In this document: piece after piece, positions 12,082 to 25,845 of the stretch
Layout: each line of letters starts with the position of its first letter
Position numbering within the stretch: position 1 is the stretch's first letter
DNA from: Maea johnstoni
Taxonomy: Eukaryota > Annelida > Polychaeta > Spionida > Magelonidae
NCBI GenBank assembly: GCA_963942565.1
Contig: OZ012685.1
Coordinates: forward strand, 57,761,917-57,825,916
Reading direction: 5' to 3'
DNA length: 64,000 nt
Notes under the pieces: generated by a model
What the model saw: only the letters and a program-made list of their open reading frames with translations
Told to the model about the DNA's origin: nothing
Database searches by the model: none
Made by a program: the position numbers and the translations under genes

Positions 12082-12821
12082 GTAAGTATTGCTGGTTAGT
12101 TGGTTAGTTGTTGGACTAGTAATCAGTAGGTTGCTGACCTGGGCACTTCGGTCAATCCTTGGGCAAGACAGTTCATTCCATATTGCCTCAGTCTACCCAA
12201 CTGCAAAATGGGTCCTTAGTATTAAAAAGGCAGTGTTTAGAGCTTGCACTCTATATGCAGCTGCTCTGTAATACTGTTATCCTTTGGGGTATTGAAATGG
12301 TGTCCATGTGTACAGGCCTGCTAGGGAAGGAGGGTTGTATGAACACTTGGGTGGATACAAGACTATAAACAGAATACCTTTACCTTTTACCTTCATCTCT
12401 CATTGTAGTACAATGCGTGTAAGGACACATAGGGCTGAATGGGTTAAATGTAGCATTAGTATCATATTTTATTGGCTTGGTGGGTGGAATCAAGGATCTT
12501 ACCCTTAGGGCAGTCACCTGTAGACAGGAGTGATTGGTTATGCAAGGGTGTCCAGGTATATAGATCCTGGAGCACCACTATAAATCTCCCCTGGAGCACA
12601 GCATTTTTAGTGGACGGCATGCTACAAGTGGATCAAAGATATTGTTAAAAGTTTGGACTACTACTATTTAAGCCTTCATATCAATAATTAGAGCTAGTAT
12701 CAATGAAAAGGCTTATAAATCTATTCATCAATATATTTAGAGTTTTAACAACTTTTATTACGACTGATATGAATGATTTTCACGCTGACTTTAATTTGAT
12801 TTTATTTTTATTTTTATACAG

Positions 12822-12893
12822 GAAGCTTGATGCAGAAAGGGAAGGAAAGAAGAAGGAGCTGAGTAAACACATTCCACGACCCCTACAGGGACA
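12822..12893 (+). CDS. Exon alpha copy 16, 72-nt form with Gly-to-Arg
   Basis: Carries CCACGA (Gly to Arg) and the same two rare upstream intron changes as copy 4. Confidence 0.45.
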
Positions 12894-13633
12894 GTAAGTA
12901 TTGCTGGTTAGTTGGTTAGTTGTTGGACTAGTAATCAGTAGGTTGCTGACCTGGGCACTTCGGTCAATCCTTGGGCAAGACAGTTCATTCCATATTGCCT
13001 CAGTCTACCCAACTGCAAAATGGGTCCTTAGTATTAAAAAGGCAGTGTTTAGAGCTTGCACTCTATATGCAGCTGCTCTGTAATACTGGTATCCTTTGGG
13101 GTATTGAAATGGTGTCCATGTGTACAGGCCTGCTAGGGAAGGAGGGTCGTATGAACACTTGGGTGGATACAAGACTATAAACAGAATACCTTTACCTTTT
13201 ACCTTCATCTCTCATTGTAGTACAATGCGTGTAAGGACACATAGGGCTGAATGGGTTAAATGTAGCATTAGTATCATATTTTATTGGCTTGGTGGGTGGA
13301 ATCAAGGATCTTACCCTTAGGTCAGTCACCTGTAGACAGGAGTGATTGGTTATGCAAGGGTGTCCAGGTATATAGATCCTGGAGCACCACTATAAATCTC
13401 CCCTGGAGCACAGCATTTTTAGTGGACGGCATGCTACAAGTGGATCAAAGATATTGTTAAAAGTTTGGACTACTACTATTTAAGCCTTCATATCAATAAT
13501 TAGAGCTAGTATCAATGAAAAGGCTTATAAATCTATTCATCAATATATTTAGAGTTTTAACAACTTTTATTACGACTGATATGAATGATTTTCACGCTGA
13601 CTTTAATTTGATTTTATTTTTATTTTTATACAG

Positions 13634-13705
13634 GAAGCTTGATGCAGAAAGGGAAGGAAAGAAGAAGGAGCTGAGTAAACACATTCCAGGACCCCTACAG
13701 GGACA
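13634..13705 (+). CDS. Exon alpha copy 17, 72-nt form
   Basis: Identical to the reference exon. Confidence 0.45.
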
Positions 13706-14445
13706 GTAAGTATTGCTGGTTAGTTGGTTAGTTGTTGGACTAGTAATCAGTAGGTTGCTGACCTGGGCACTTCGGTCAATCCTTGGGCAAGACAGTTCAT
13801 TCCATATTGCCTCAGTCTACCCAACTGCAAAATGGGTCCTTAGTATTAAAAAGGCAGTGTTTAGAGCTTGCACTCTATATGCAGCTGCTCTGTAATACTG
13901 GTATCCTTTGGGGTATTGAAATGGTGTCCATGTGTACAGGCCTGCTAGGGAAGGAGGGTCGTATGAACACTTGGGTGGATACAAGACTATAAACAGAATA
14001 CCTTTACCTTTTACCTTCATCTCTCATTGTAGTACAATGCGTGTAAGGACACATAGGCTTGAATGGGTTAAATGTAGCATTAGTATCATATTTTATTGGC
14101 TTGGTGGGTGGAATCAAGGATCTTACCCTTAGGGCAGTCACCTGTAGACAGGAGTGATTGGTTATGCAAGGGTGTCCAGGTATATAGATCCTGGAGCACC
14201 ACTATAAATCTCCCCTGGAGCACAGCATTTTTAGTGGACGGCATGCTACAAGTGGATCAAAGATATTGTTAAAAGTTTGGACTACTACTATTTAAGCCTT
14301 CATATCAATAATTAGAGCTAGTATCAATGAAAAGGCTTATAAATCTATTCATCAATATATTTAGAGTTTTAACAACTTTTATTACGACTGATATGAATGA
14401 TTTTCACGCTGACTTTAATTTGATTTTATTTTTATTTTTATACAG

Positions 14446-14517
14446 GAAGCTTGATGCAGAAAGGGAAGGAAAGAAGAAGGAGCTGAGTAAACACATTCCA
14501 GGACCCCTACAGGGGCA
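14446..14517 (+). CDS. Exon alpha copy 18, 72-nt form, silent change
   Basis: GGA to GGG near the 3' end, still Gly. This is the only clear synonymous change I noted in the exon family. The upstream intron has a private GGCTTGAATG. Confidence 0.45.
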
Positions 14518-15257
14518 GTAAGTATTGCTGGTTAGTTGGTTAGTTGTTGGACTAGTAATCAGTAGGTTGCTGACCTGGGCACTTCGGTCAATCCTTGGGC
14601 AAGACAGTTCATTCCATATTGCCTCAGTCTACCCAACTGCAAAATGGGTCCTTAGTATTAAAAAGGCAGTGTTTAGAGCTTGCACTCTATATGCAGCTGC
14701 TCTGTAATACTGGTATCCTTTGGGGTATTGAAATGGTGTCCATGTGTACAGGCCTGCTAGGGAAGGAGGGTCGTATGAACACTTGGGTGGATACAAGACT
14801 ATAAACAGAATACCTTTACCTTTTACCTTCATCTCTCATTGTAGTACAATGCGTGTAAGGACACATAGGGCTGAATGGGTTAAATGTAGCATTAGTATCA
14901 TATTTTATTGGCTTGGTGGGTGGAATCAAGGATCTTACCCTTAGGTCAGTCACCTGTAGACAGGAGTGATTGGTTATGCAAGGGTGTCCAGGTATATAGA
15001 TCCTGGAGCACCACTATAAATCTCCCCTGGAGCACAGCATTTTTAGTGGACGGCATGCTACAAGTGGATCAAAGATATTGTTAAAAGTTTGGACTACTAC
15101 TATTTAAGCCTTCATATCAATAATTAGAGCTAGTATCAATGAAAAGGCTTATAAATCTATTCATCAATATATTTAGAGTTTTAACAACTTTTATTACGAC
15201 TGATATGAATGATTTTCACGCTGACTTTAATTTGATTTTATTTTTATTTTTATACAG

Positions 15258-15326
15258 GAAGCTTGATGCAGAAAGGGAAGGAAAGAAGGAGCTGAGTAAA
15301 CACATTCCAGGACCCCTACAGGGACA
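15258..15326 (+). CDS. Exon alpha copy 19, 69-nt form
   Basis: One Lys codon fewer; full-length following intron. Confidence 0.45.
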
Positions 15327-16066
15327 GTAAGTATTGCTGGTTAGTTGGTTAGTTGTTGGACTAGTAATCAGTAGGTTGCTGACCTGGGCACTTCGGTCAA
15401 TCCTTGGGCAAGACAGTTCATTCCATATTGCCTCAGTCTACCCAACTGCAAAATGGGTCCTTAGTATTAAAAAGGCAGTGTTTAGAGCTTGCACTCTATA
15501 TGCAGCTGCTCTGTAATACTGGTATCCTTTGGGGTATTGAAATGGTGTCCATGTGTACAGGCCTGCTAGGGAAGGAGGGTCGTATGAACACTTGGGTGGA
15601 TACAAGACTATAAACAGAATACCTTTACCTTTTACCTTCATCTCTCATTGTAGTACAATGCGTGTAAGGACACATAGGGCTGAATGGGTTAAATGTAGCA
15701 TTAGTATCATATTTTATTGGCTTGGTGGGTGGAATCAAGGATCTTACCCTTAGGTCAGTCACCTGTAGACAGGAGTGATTGGTTATGCAAGGGTGTCCAG
15801 GTATATAGATCCTGGAGCACCACTATAAATCTCCCCTGGAGCACAGCATTTTTAGTGGACGGCATGCTACAAGTGGATCAAAGATATTGTTAAAAGTTTG
15901 GACTACTACTATTTAAGCCTTCATATCAATAATTAGAACTAGTATCAATGAAAAGGCTTATAAATCTATTCATCAATATATTTAGAGTTTTAACAACTTT
16001 TATTACGACTGATATGAATGATTTTCACGCTGACTTTAATTTGATTTTATTTTTATTTTTATACAG

Positions 16067-16138
16067 GAAGCTTGATGCAGAAAGGGAAGGAAAGAAGAAG
16101 GAGCTGAGTAAACACATTCCAGGACCCCTACAGGGACA
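16067..16138 (+). CDS. Exon alpha copy 20, 72-nt form, donor variant
   Basis: Exon unchanged; donor reads GTAAGTTTT instead of GTAAGTATT, which keeps the core GTAAGT. Confidence 0.45.
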
Positions 16139-16878
16139 GTAAGTTTTGCTGGTTAGTTGGTTAGTTGTTGGACTAGTAATCAGTAGGTTGCTGACCTGGG
16201 CACTTCGGTCAATCCTTGGGCAAGACAGTTCATTCCATATTGCCTCAGTCTACCCAACTGCAAAATGGGTCCTTAGTATTAAAAAGGCAGTGTTTAGAGC
16301 TTGCACTCTATATGCAGCTGCTCTGTAATACTGGTATCCTTTGGGGGATTGAAATGGTGTCCATGTGTACAGGCCTGCTAGGGAAGGAGGGTCGTATGAA
16401 CACTTGGGTGGATACAAGACTATAAACAGAATACCTTTACCTTTTACCTTCATCTCTCATTGTAGTACAATGCGTGTAAGGACACATAGGGCTGAATGGG
16501 TTAAATGTAGCATTAGTATCATATTTTATTGGCTTGGTGGGTGGAATCAAGGATCTTACCCTTAGGTCAGTCACCTGTAGACAGGAGTGATTGGTTATGC
16601 AAGGGTGTCCAGGTATATAGATCCTGGAGCACCACTATAAATCTCCCCTGGAGCACAGCATTTTTAGTGGACGGCATGCTACAAGTGGATCAAAGATATT
16701 GTTAAAAGTTTGGACTACTACTATTTAAGCCTTCATATCAATAATTAGAGCTAGTATCAATGAAAAGGCTTATAAATCTATTCATCAATATATTTAGAGT
16801 TTTAACAACTTTTATTACGACTGATATGAATGATTTTCACGCTGACTTTAATTTGATTTTATTTTTATTTTTATACAG

Positions 16879-16950
16879 GAAGCTTGATGCAGAAAGGGAA
16901 GGAAAGAAGAAGGAGCTGAGTAAACACATTCCAGGACCCCTACAGGGACA
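16879..16950 (+). CDS. Exon alpha copy 21, 72-nt form
   Basis: Identical to the reference exon; last copy before the left block of the 12,158-bp-offset duplication. Confidence 0.45.
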
Positions 16951-17690
16951 GTAAGTATTGCTGGTTAGTTGGTTAGTTGTTGGACTAGTAATCAGTAGGT
17001 TGCTGACCTGGGCACTTCGGTCAATCCTTGGGCAAGACAGTTCATTCCATATTGCCTCAGTCTACCCAACTGCAAAATGGGTCCTTAGTATTAAAAAGGC
17101 AGTGTTTAGAGCTTGCACTCTATATGCAGCTGCTCTGTAATACTGGTATCCTTTGGGGTATTGAAATGGTGTCCATGTGTACAGGCCTGCTAGGGAAGGA
17201 GGGTCGTATGAACACTTGGGTGGATACAAGACTATAAACAGAATACCTTTACCTTTTACCTTCATCTCTCATTGTAGTACAATGCGTGTAAGGACACATA
17301 GGGCTGAATGGGTTAAATGTAGCATTAGTATCATATTTTATTGGCTTGGTGGGTGGAATCAAGGATCTTACCCTTAGGGCAGTCACCTGTAGACAGGAGT
17401 GATTGGTTATGCAAGGGTGTCCAGGTATATAGATCCTGGAGCACCACTATAAATCTCCCCTGGAGCACAGCATTTTTAGTGGACGGCATGCTACAAGTAG
17501 ATCAAAGATATTGTTAAAAGTTTGGACTACTACTATTTAAGCCTTCATATCAATAATTAGAACTAGTATCAATGAAAAGGCTTATAAATCTATTCATCAA
17601 TATATTTAGAGTTTTAACAACTTTTATTACGACTGATATGAATGATTTTCACGCTGACTTTAATTTGATTTTATTTTTATTTTTATACAG

Positions 17691-17759
17691 GAAGCTTGAT
17701 GCAGAAAGGGAAGGAAAGAAGGAGCTGAGTAAACACATTCCAGGACCCCTACAGGGACA
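17691..17759 (+). CDS. Exon alpha copy 22, 69-nt form
   Basis: Counterpart of copy 37. GTAGATC and GAACTAG upstream and the 7-bp deletion downstream mark the dimer family 22/35/37; the acceptor tract differs from copy 37 by one base. Confidence 0.45.
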
Positions 17760-18492
17760 GTAAGTATTGCTGGTTAGTTGGTTAGACTAGTAATCAGTAG
17801 GTTGCTGACCTGGGCACTTCGGTCAATCCTTGGGCAAGACAGTTCATTCCATATTGCCTCAGTCTACCCAACTGCAAAATGGGTCCTTAGTATTAAAAAG
17901 GCAGTGTTTAGAGCTTGCACTCTATATGCAGCTGCTCTGTAATACTGGTATCCTTTGGGGTATTGAAATGGTGTCCATGTGTACAGGCCTGCTAGGGAAG
18001 GAGGGTCGTATGAACACTTGGGTGGATACAAGACTATAAACAGAATACCTTTACCTTTTACCTTCATCTCTCATTGTAGTACAATGCGTGTAAGGACACA
18101 TAGGGCTGAATGGGTTAAATGTAGCATTAGTATCATATTTTATTGGCTTGGTGGGTGGAATCAAGGATCTTACCCTTAGGGCAGTCACCTGTAGACAGGA
18201 GTGATTGGTTATGCAAGGGTGTCCAGGTATATAGATCCTGGAGCACCACTATAAATCTCCCCTGGAGCACAGCATTTTTAGTGGACGGCATGCTACAAGT
18301 GGATCAAAGATATTGTTAAAAGTTTGGACTACTACTATTTAAGCCTTCATATCAATAATTAGAGCTAGTATCAATGAAAAGGCTTATAAATCTATTCATC
18401 AATATATTTAGAGTTTTAACAACTTTTATTACGACTGATATGAATGATTTTCACGCTGACTTTAATTTTATTTTATTTTTATTTTTATACAG

Positions 18493-18561
18493 GAAGCTTG
18501 ATGCAGAAAGGGAAGGAAAGAAGGAGCTGAGTAAACACATTCCAGGACCCCTACAGGGACA
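18493..18561 (+). CDS. Exon alpha copy 23, 69-nt form
   Basis: Counterpart of copy 38; the SINE-like part that follows has the 8-bp deletion near 18709. Confidence 0.45.
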
Positions 18562-19293
18562 GTAAGTATTGCTGGTTAGTTGGTTAGTTGTTGGACTAGT
18601 AATCAGTAGGTTGCTGACCTGGGCACTTCGGTCAATCCTTGGGCAAGACAGTTCATTCCATATTGCCTCAGTCTACCCAACTGCAAAATGGGTCCTTAGT
18701 ATTAAAAAGTAGAGCTTGCACTCTATATGCAGCTGCTCTGTAATACTGGTATCCTTTGGGGTATTGAAATGGTGTCCATGTGTACAGGCCTGCTAGGGAA
18801 GGAGGGTCGTATGAACACTTGGGTGGATACAAGACTATAAACAGAATACCTTTACCTTTTACCTTCATCTCTCATTGTAGTACAATGCGTGTAAGGACAC
18901 ATAGGGCTGAATGGGTTAAATGTAGCATTAGTATCATATTTTATTGGCTTGGTGGGTGGAATCAAGGATCTTACCCTTAGGGCAGTCACCTGTAGACAGG
19001 AGTGATTGGTTATGCAAGGGTGTCCAGGTATATAGATCCTGGAGCACCACTATAAATCTCCCCTGGAGCACAGCATTTTTAGTGGACGGCATGCTACAAG
19101 TGGATCAAAGATATTGTTAAAAGTTTGGACTACTACTATTTAAGCCTTCATATCAATAATTAGAGCTAGTATCAATGAAAAGGCTTATAAATCTATTCAT
19201 CAATATATTTAGAGTTTTAACAACTTTTATTACGACTAATATGAATGATTTTCACGCTGACTTTAATTTGATTTTATTTTTATTTTTATACAG

Positions 19294-19365
19294 GAAGCTT
19301 GATGCAGAAAGGGAAGGAAAGAAGAAGGAGCTGAGTAAACACATTCCAGGACCCCTACAGGGACA
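19294..19365 (+). CDS. Exon alpha copy 24, 72-nt form
   Basis: Counterpart of copy 39; both have GACTAATATG in the upstream intron. Confidence 0.45.
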
Positions 19366-20105
19366 GTAAGTATTGCTGGTTAGTTGGTTAGTTGTTGGAC
19401 TAGTAATCAGTAGGTTGCTGACCTGGGCACTTCGGTCAATCCTTGGGCAAGACAGTTCATTCCATATTGCCTCAGTCTACCCAACTGCAAAATGGGTCCT
19501 TAGTATTAAAAAGGCAGTGTTTAGAGCTTGCACTCTATATGCAGCTGCTCTGTAATACTGGTATCCTTTGGGGTATTGAAATGGTGTCCATGTGTACAGG
19601 CCTGCTAGGGAAGGAGGGTCGTATGAACACTTGGGTGGATACAAGACTATAAACAGAATACCTTTACCTTTTACCTTCATCTCTCATTGTAGTACAATGC
19701 GTGTAAGGACACATAGGGCTGAATGGGTTAAATGTAGCATTAGTATCATATTTTATTGGCTTGGTGGGTGGAATCAAGGATCTTACCCTTAGGGCAGTCA
19801 CCTGTAGACAGGAGTGATTGGTTTTGCAAGGGTGTCCAGGTATATAGATCCTGGAGCACCACTATAAATCTCCCCTGGAGCACAGCATTTTTAGTGGACG
19901 GCATGCTACAAGTGGATCAAAGATATTGTTAAAAGTTTGGACTACTACTATTTAAGCCTTCATATCAATAATTAGAGCTAGTATCAATGAAAAGGCTTAT
20001 AAATCTATTCATCAATATATTTAGAGTTTTAACAACTTTAATTACGACTGATATGAATGATTTTCACGCTGACTTTAATTTGATTTTATTTTTATTTTTA
20101 TACAG

Positions 20106-20177
20106 GAAGCTTGATGCAGAAAGGGAAGGAAAGAAGAAGGAGCTGAGTAAACACATTCCAGGACCCCTACAGGGACA
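20106..20177 (+). CDS. Exon alpha copy 25, 72-nt form
   Basis: Counterpart of copy 40; both have GTTTTGCAAG upstream. A private T-to-A lies near 20040. The 7-bp deletion follows. Confidence 0.45.
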
Positions 20178-20910
20178 GTAAGTATTGCTGGTTAGTTGGT
20201 TAGACTAGTAATCAGTAGGTTGCTGACCTGGGCACTTCGGTCAATCCTTGGGCAAGACAGTTCATTCCATATTGCCTCAGTCTACCCAACTGCAAAATGG
20301 GTCCTTAGTATTAAAAAGGCAGTGTTTAGAGCTTGCACTCTATATGCAGCTGCTCTGTAATACTGGTATCCTTTGGGGGATTGAAATGGTGTCCATGTGT
20401 ACAGGCCTGCTAGGGAAGGAGGGTCGTATGAACACTTGGGTGGATACAAGACTATAAACAGAATACCTTTACCTTTTACCTTCATCTCTCATTGTAGTAC
20501 AATGCGTGTAAGGACACATAGGGCTGAATGGGTTAAATGTAGCATTAGTATCATATTTTATTGGCTTGGTGGGTGGAATCAAGGATCTTACCCTTAGGGC
20601 AGTCACCTGTAGACAGGAGTGATTGGTTATGCAAGGGTGTCCAGGTATATAGATCCTGGAGCACCACTATAAATCTCCCCTGGAGCACAGCATTTTTAGT
20701 GGACGGCATGCTACAAGTGGATCAAAGATATTGTTAAAAGTTTGGACTACTACTATTTAAGCCTTCATATCAATAATTAGAGCTAGTATCAATGAAAAGG
20801 CTTATAAATCTATTCATCAATATATTTAGAGTTTTAACAACTTTTATTACGACTGATATGAATGATTTTCACGCTGACTTTAATTTTATTTTATTTTTAT
20901 TTTTATACAG

Positions 20911-20979
20911 GAAGCTTGATGCAGAAAGGGAAGGAAAGAAGGAGCTGAGTAAACACATTCCAGGACCCCTACAGGGACA
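20911..20979 (+). CDS. Exon alpha copy 26, 69-nt form
   Basis: Counterpart of copy 41; T-variant tract. Confidence 0.45.
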
Positions 20980-21719
20980 GTAAGTATTGCTGGTTAGTTG
21001 GTTAGTTGTTGGACTAGTAATCAGTAGGTTGCTGACCTGGGCACTTCGGTCAATCCTTGGGCAAGACAGTTCATTCCATATTGCCTCAGTCTACCCAACT
21101 GCAAAATGGGTCCTTAGTATTAAAAAGGCAGTGTTTAGAGCTTGCACTCTATATGCAGCTGCTCTGTAATACTGGTATCCTTTGGGGTATTGAAATGGTG
21201 TCCATGTGTACAGGCCTGCTAGGGAAGGAGGGTCGTATGAACACTTGGGTGGATACAAGACTATAAACAGAATACCTTTACCTTTTACCTTCATCTCTCA
21301 TTGTAGTACAATGCGTGTAAGGACACATAGGGCTGAATGGGTTAAATGTAGCATTAGTATCATATTTTATTGGCTTGGTGGGTGGAATCAAGGATCTTAC
21401 CCTTAGGGCAGTCACCTGTAGACAGGAGTGATTGGTTATGCAAGGGTGTCCAGGTATATAGATCCTGGAGCACCACTATAAATCTCCCCTGGAGCACAGC
21501 ATTTTTAGTGGACGGCATGCTACAAGTGGATCAAAGATATTGTTAAAAGTTTGGACTACTACTATTTAAGCCTTCATATCAATAATTAGAACTAGTATCA
21601 ATGAAAAGGCTTATAAATCTATTCATCAATATATTTAGAGTTTTAACAACTTTTATTACGACTGATATGAATGATTTTCACGCTGACTTTAATTTGATTT
21701 TATTTTTATTTTTATACAG

Positions 21720-21791
21720 GAAGCTTGATGCAGAAAGGGAAGGAAAGAAGAAGGAGCTGAGTAAACACATTCCAGGACCCCTACAGGGACA
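21720..21791 (+). CDS. Exon alpha copy 27, 72-nt form
   Basis: Counterpart of copy 42, from which its acceptor tract differs by one base. Confidence 0.45.
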
Positions 21792-22531
21792 GTAAGTATT
21801 GCTGGTTAGTTGGTTAGTTGTTGGACTAGTAATCAGTAGGTTGCTGACCTGGGCACTTCGGTCAATCCTTGGGCAAGACAGTTCATTCCATATTGCCTCA
21901 GTCTACCCAACTGCAAAATGGGTCCTTAGTATTAAAAAGGCAGTGTTTAGAGCTTGCACTCTATATGCAGCTGCTCTGTAATACTGGTATCCTTTGGGGG
22001 ATTGAAATGGTGTCCATGTGTACAGGCCTGCTAGGGAAGGAGGGTCGTATGAACACTTGGGTGGATACAAGACTATAAACAGAATACCTTTACCTTTTAC
22101 CTTCATCTCTCATTGTAGTACAATGCGTGTAAGGACACATAGGGCTGAATGGGTTAAATGTAGCATTAGTATCATATTTTATTGGCTTGGTGTGTGGAAT
22201 CAAGGATCTTACCCTTAGGGCAGTCACCTGTAGACAGGAGTGATTGGTTATGCAAGGGTGTCCAGGTATATAGATCCTGGAGCACCACTATAAATCTCCC
22301 CTGGAGCACAGCATTTTTAGTGGACGGCATGCTACAAGTGGATCAAAGATATTGTTAAAAGTTTGGACTACTACTATTTAAGCCTTCATATCAATAATTA
22401 GAGCTAGTATCAATGAAAAGGCTTATAAATCTATTCATCAATATATTTAGAGTTTTAACAACTTTTATTACGACTGATATGAATGATTTTCACGCTGACT
22501 TTAATTTGATTTTATTTTTATTTTTATACAG

Positions 22532-22603
22532 GAAGCTTGATGCAGAAAGGGAAGGATAGAAGAAGGAGCTGAGTAAACACATTCCAGGACCCCTACAGGG
22601 ACA
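22532..22603 (+). pseudogene. Exon alpha copy 28, nonsense form
   Basis: AAG to TAG at 22557-22559 stops the open frame after 8 full codons; splice sites are intact. If included in an mRNA it would truncate the product, so the copy must be skipped or is dead. Confidence 0.5.
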
Positions 22604-23343
22604 GTAAGTATTGCTGGTTAGTTGGTTAGTTGTTGGACTAGTAATCAGTAGGTTGCTGACCTGGGCACTTCGGTCAATCCTTGGGCAAGACAGTTCATTC
22701 CATATTGCCTCAGTCTACCCAACTGCAAAATGGGTCCTTAGTATTAAAAAGGCAGTGTTTAGAGCTTGCACTCTATATGCAGCTGCTCTGTAATACTGGT
22801 ATCCTTTGGGGTATTGAAATGGTGTCCATGTGTACAGGCCTGCTAGGGAAGGAGGGTCGTATGAACACTTGGGTGGATACAAGACTATAAACAGAATACC
22901 TTTACCTTTTACCTTCATCTCTCATTGTAGTACAATGCGTGTAAGGACACATAGGGCTGAATGGGTTAAATGTAGCATTAGTATCATATTTTATTGGCTT
23001 GGTGTGTGGAATCAAGGATCTTACCCTTAGGGCAGTCACCTGTAGACAGGAGTGATTGGTTATGCAAGGGTGTCCAGGTATATAGATCCTGGAGCACCAC
23101 TATAAATCTCCCCTGGAGCACAGCATTTTTAGTGGACGGCATGCTACAAGTGGATCAAAGATATTGTTAAAAGTTTGGACTACTACTATTTAAGCCTTCA
23201 TATCAATAATTAGAGCTAGTATCAATGAAAAGGCTTATAAATCTATTCATCAATATATTTAGAGTTTTAACAACTTTTATTACGACTGATATGAATGATT
23301 TTCACGCTGACTTTAATTTGATTTGATTTTTATTTTTATACAG

Positions 23344-23415
23344 GAAGCTTGATGCAGAAAGGGAAGGAAAGAAGAAGGAGCTGAGTAAACACATTCCAGG
23401 ACCCCTACAGGGACA
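23344..23415 (+). CDS. Exon alpha copy 29, 72-nt form
   Basis: TTTGATTTGA tract; GTGTGTGG variant upstream as in copies 28, 43 and 44. The following SINE-like part has CTGTAAAATG and an extra G. Confidence 0.45.
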
Positions 23416-24156
23416 GTAAGTATTGCTGGTTAGTTGGTTAGTTGTTGGACTAGTAATCAGTAGGTTGCTGACCTGGGCACTTCGGTCAATCCTTGGGCAA
23501 GACAGTTCATTCCATATTGCCTCAGTCTACCCAACTGTAAAATGGGTCCTTAGTATTAAAAAGGCAGTGTTTAGAGCTTGCACTCTATATGCAGCTGCTC
23601 TGTAATACTGGTATCCTTTGGGGGTATTGAAATGGTGTCCATGTGTACAGGCCTGCTAGGGAAGGAGGGTCGTATGAACACTTGGGTGGATACAAGACTA
23701 TAAACAGAATACCTTTACCTTTTACCTTCATCTCTCATTGTAGTACAATGCGTGTAAGGACACATAGGGCTGAATGGGTTAAATGTAGCATTAGTATCAT
23801 ATTTTATTGGCTTGGTGGGTGGAATCAAGGATCTTACCCTTAGGGCAGTCACCTGTAGACAGGAGTGATTGGTTATGCAAGGGTGTCCAGGTATATAGAT
23901 CCTGGAGCACCACTATAAATCTCCCCTGGAGCACAGCATTTTTAGTGGACGGCATGCTACAAGTGGATCAAAGATATTGTTAAAAGTTTGGACTACTACT
24001 ATTTAAGCCTTCATATCAATAATTAGAGCTAGTATCAATGAAAAGGCTTATAAATCTATTCATCAATATATTTAGAGTTTTAACAACTTTTATTACGACT
24101 GATATGAATGATTTTCACGCTGACTTTAATTTGATTTTATTTTTATTTTTATACAG

Positions 24157-24228
24157 GAAGCTTGATGCAGAAAGGGAAGGAAAGAAGAAGGAGCTGAGTA
24201 AACACATTCCAGGACCCCTACAGGGACA
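24157..24228 (+). CDS. Exon alpha copy 30, 72-nt form
   Basis: Counterpart of copy 45; the 7-bp deletion follows. Confidence 0.45.
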
Positions 24229-24961
24229 GTAAGTATTGCTGGTTAGTTGGTTAGACTAGTAATCAGTAGGTTGCTGACCTGGGCACTTCGGTCAATCCTT
24301 GGGCAAGACAGTTCATTCCATATTGCCTCAGTCTACCCAACTGCAAAATGGGTCCTTAGTATTAAAAAGGCAGTGTTTAGAGCTTGCACTCTATATGCAG
24401 CTGCTCTGTAATACTGGTATCCTTTGGGGGATTGAAATGGTGTCCATGTGTACAGGCCTGCTAGGGAAGGAGGGTCGTATGAACACTTGGGTGGATACAA
24501 GACTATAAACAGAATACCTTTACCTTTTACCTTCATCTCTCATTGTAGTACAATGCGTGTAAGGACACATAGGGCTGAATGGGTTAAATGTAGCATTAGT
24601 ATCATATTTTATTGGCTTGGTGGGTGGAATCAAGGATCTTACCCTTAGGGCAGTCACCTGTAGACAGGAGTGATTGGTTATGCAAGGGTGTCCAGGTATA
24701 TAGATCCTGGAGCACCACTATAAATCTCCCCTGGAGCACAGCATTTTTAGTGGACGGCATGCTACAAGTGGATCAAAGATATTGTTAAAAGTTTGGACTA
24801 CTACTATTTAAGCCTTCATATCAATAATTAGAGCTAGTATCAATGAAAAGGCTTATAAATCTATTCATCAATATATTTAGAGTTTTAACAACTTTTATTA
24901 CGACTGATATGAATGATTTTCACGCTGACTTTAATTTTATTTTATTTTTATTTTTATACAG

Positions 24962-25033
24962 GAAGCTTGATGCAGAAAGGGAAGGATAGAAGAAGGAGCT
25001 GAGTAAACACATTCCAGGACCCCTACAGGGACA
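24962..25033 (+). pseudogene. Exon alpha copy 31, nonsense form
   Basis: TAG at 24987-24989, the same change as copy 28 but on a T-variant acceptor background. Confidence 0.5.
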
Positions 25034-25773
25034 GTAAGTATTGCTGGTTAGTTGGTTAGTTGTTGGACTAGTAATCAGTAGGTTGCTGACCTGGGCACTT
25101 CGGTCAATCCTTGGGCAAGACAGTTCATTCCATATTGCCTCAGTCTACCCAACTGCAAAATGGGTCCTTAGTATTAAAAAGGCAGTGTTTAGAGCTTGCA
25201 CTCTATATGCAGCTGCTCTGTAATACTGGTATCCTTTGGGGTATTGAAATGGTGTCCATGTGTACAGGCCTGCTAGGGAAGGAGGGTCGTATGAACACTT
25301 GGGTGGATACAAGACTATAAACAGAATACCTTTACCTTTTACCTTCATCTCTCATTGTAGTACAATGCGTGTAAGGACACATAGGGCTGAATGGGTTAAA
25401 TGTAGCATTAGTATCATATTTTATTGGCTTGGTGGGTGGAATCAAGGATCTTACCCTTAGGTCAGTCACCTGTAGACAGGAGTGATTGGTTATGCAAGGG
25501 TGTCCAGGTATATAGATCCTGGAGCACCACTATAAATCTCCCCTGGAGCACAGCATTTTTAGTGGACGGCATGCTACAAGTGGATCAAAGATATTGTTAA
25601 AAGTTTGGACTACTACTATTTAAGCCTTCATATCAATAATTAGAGCTAGTATCAATGAAAAGGCTTATAAATCTATTCATCAATATATTTAGAGTTTTAA
25701 CAACTTTTATTACGACTGATATGAATGATTTTCACGCTGACTTTAATTTGATTTTATTTTTATTTTTATACAG

Positions 25774-25845
25774 GAAGCTTGATGCAGAAAGGGAAGGAAA
25801 GAAGAAGGAGCTGAGTAAACACATTCCAGGACCCCTACAGGGACA
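25774..25845 (+). CDS. Exon alpha copy 32, 72-nt form
   Basis: Identical exon; followed by the 8-bp deletion near 25993. Confidence 0.45.

Larger units (their letters stand above)
16951..25812 (+). repeat. Higher-order block, left copy (offset 12,158 bp)
   Basis: Ten consecutive unit spacings here (802, 801, 812, 805, 809, 812, 812, 813, 805, 812) recur in the same order from unit 37. Rare variants also recur at exactly 12,158 bp: GACTAATATG, GTTTTGCAAG, GTGTGTGG, CTGTAAAATG and the TAG copies. The left edge is approximate, between exons 21 and 22. Confidence 0.93.
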
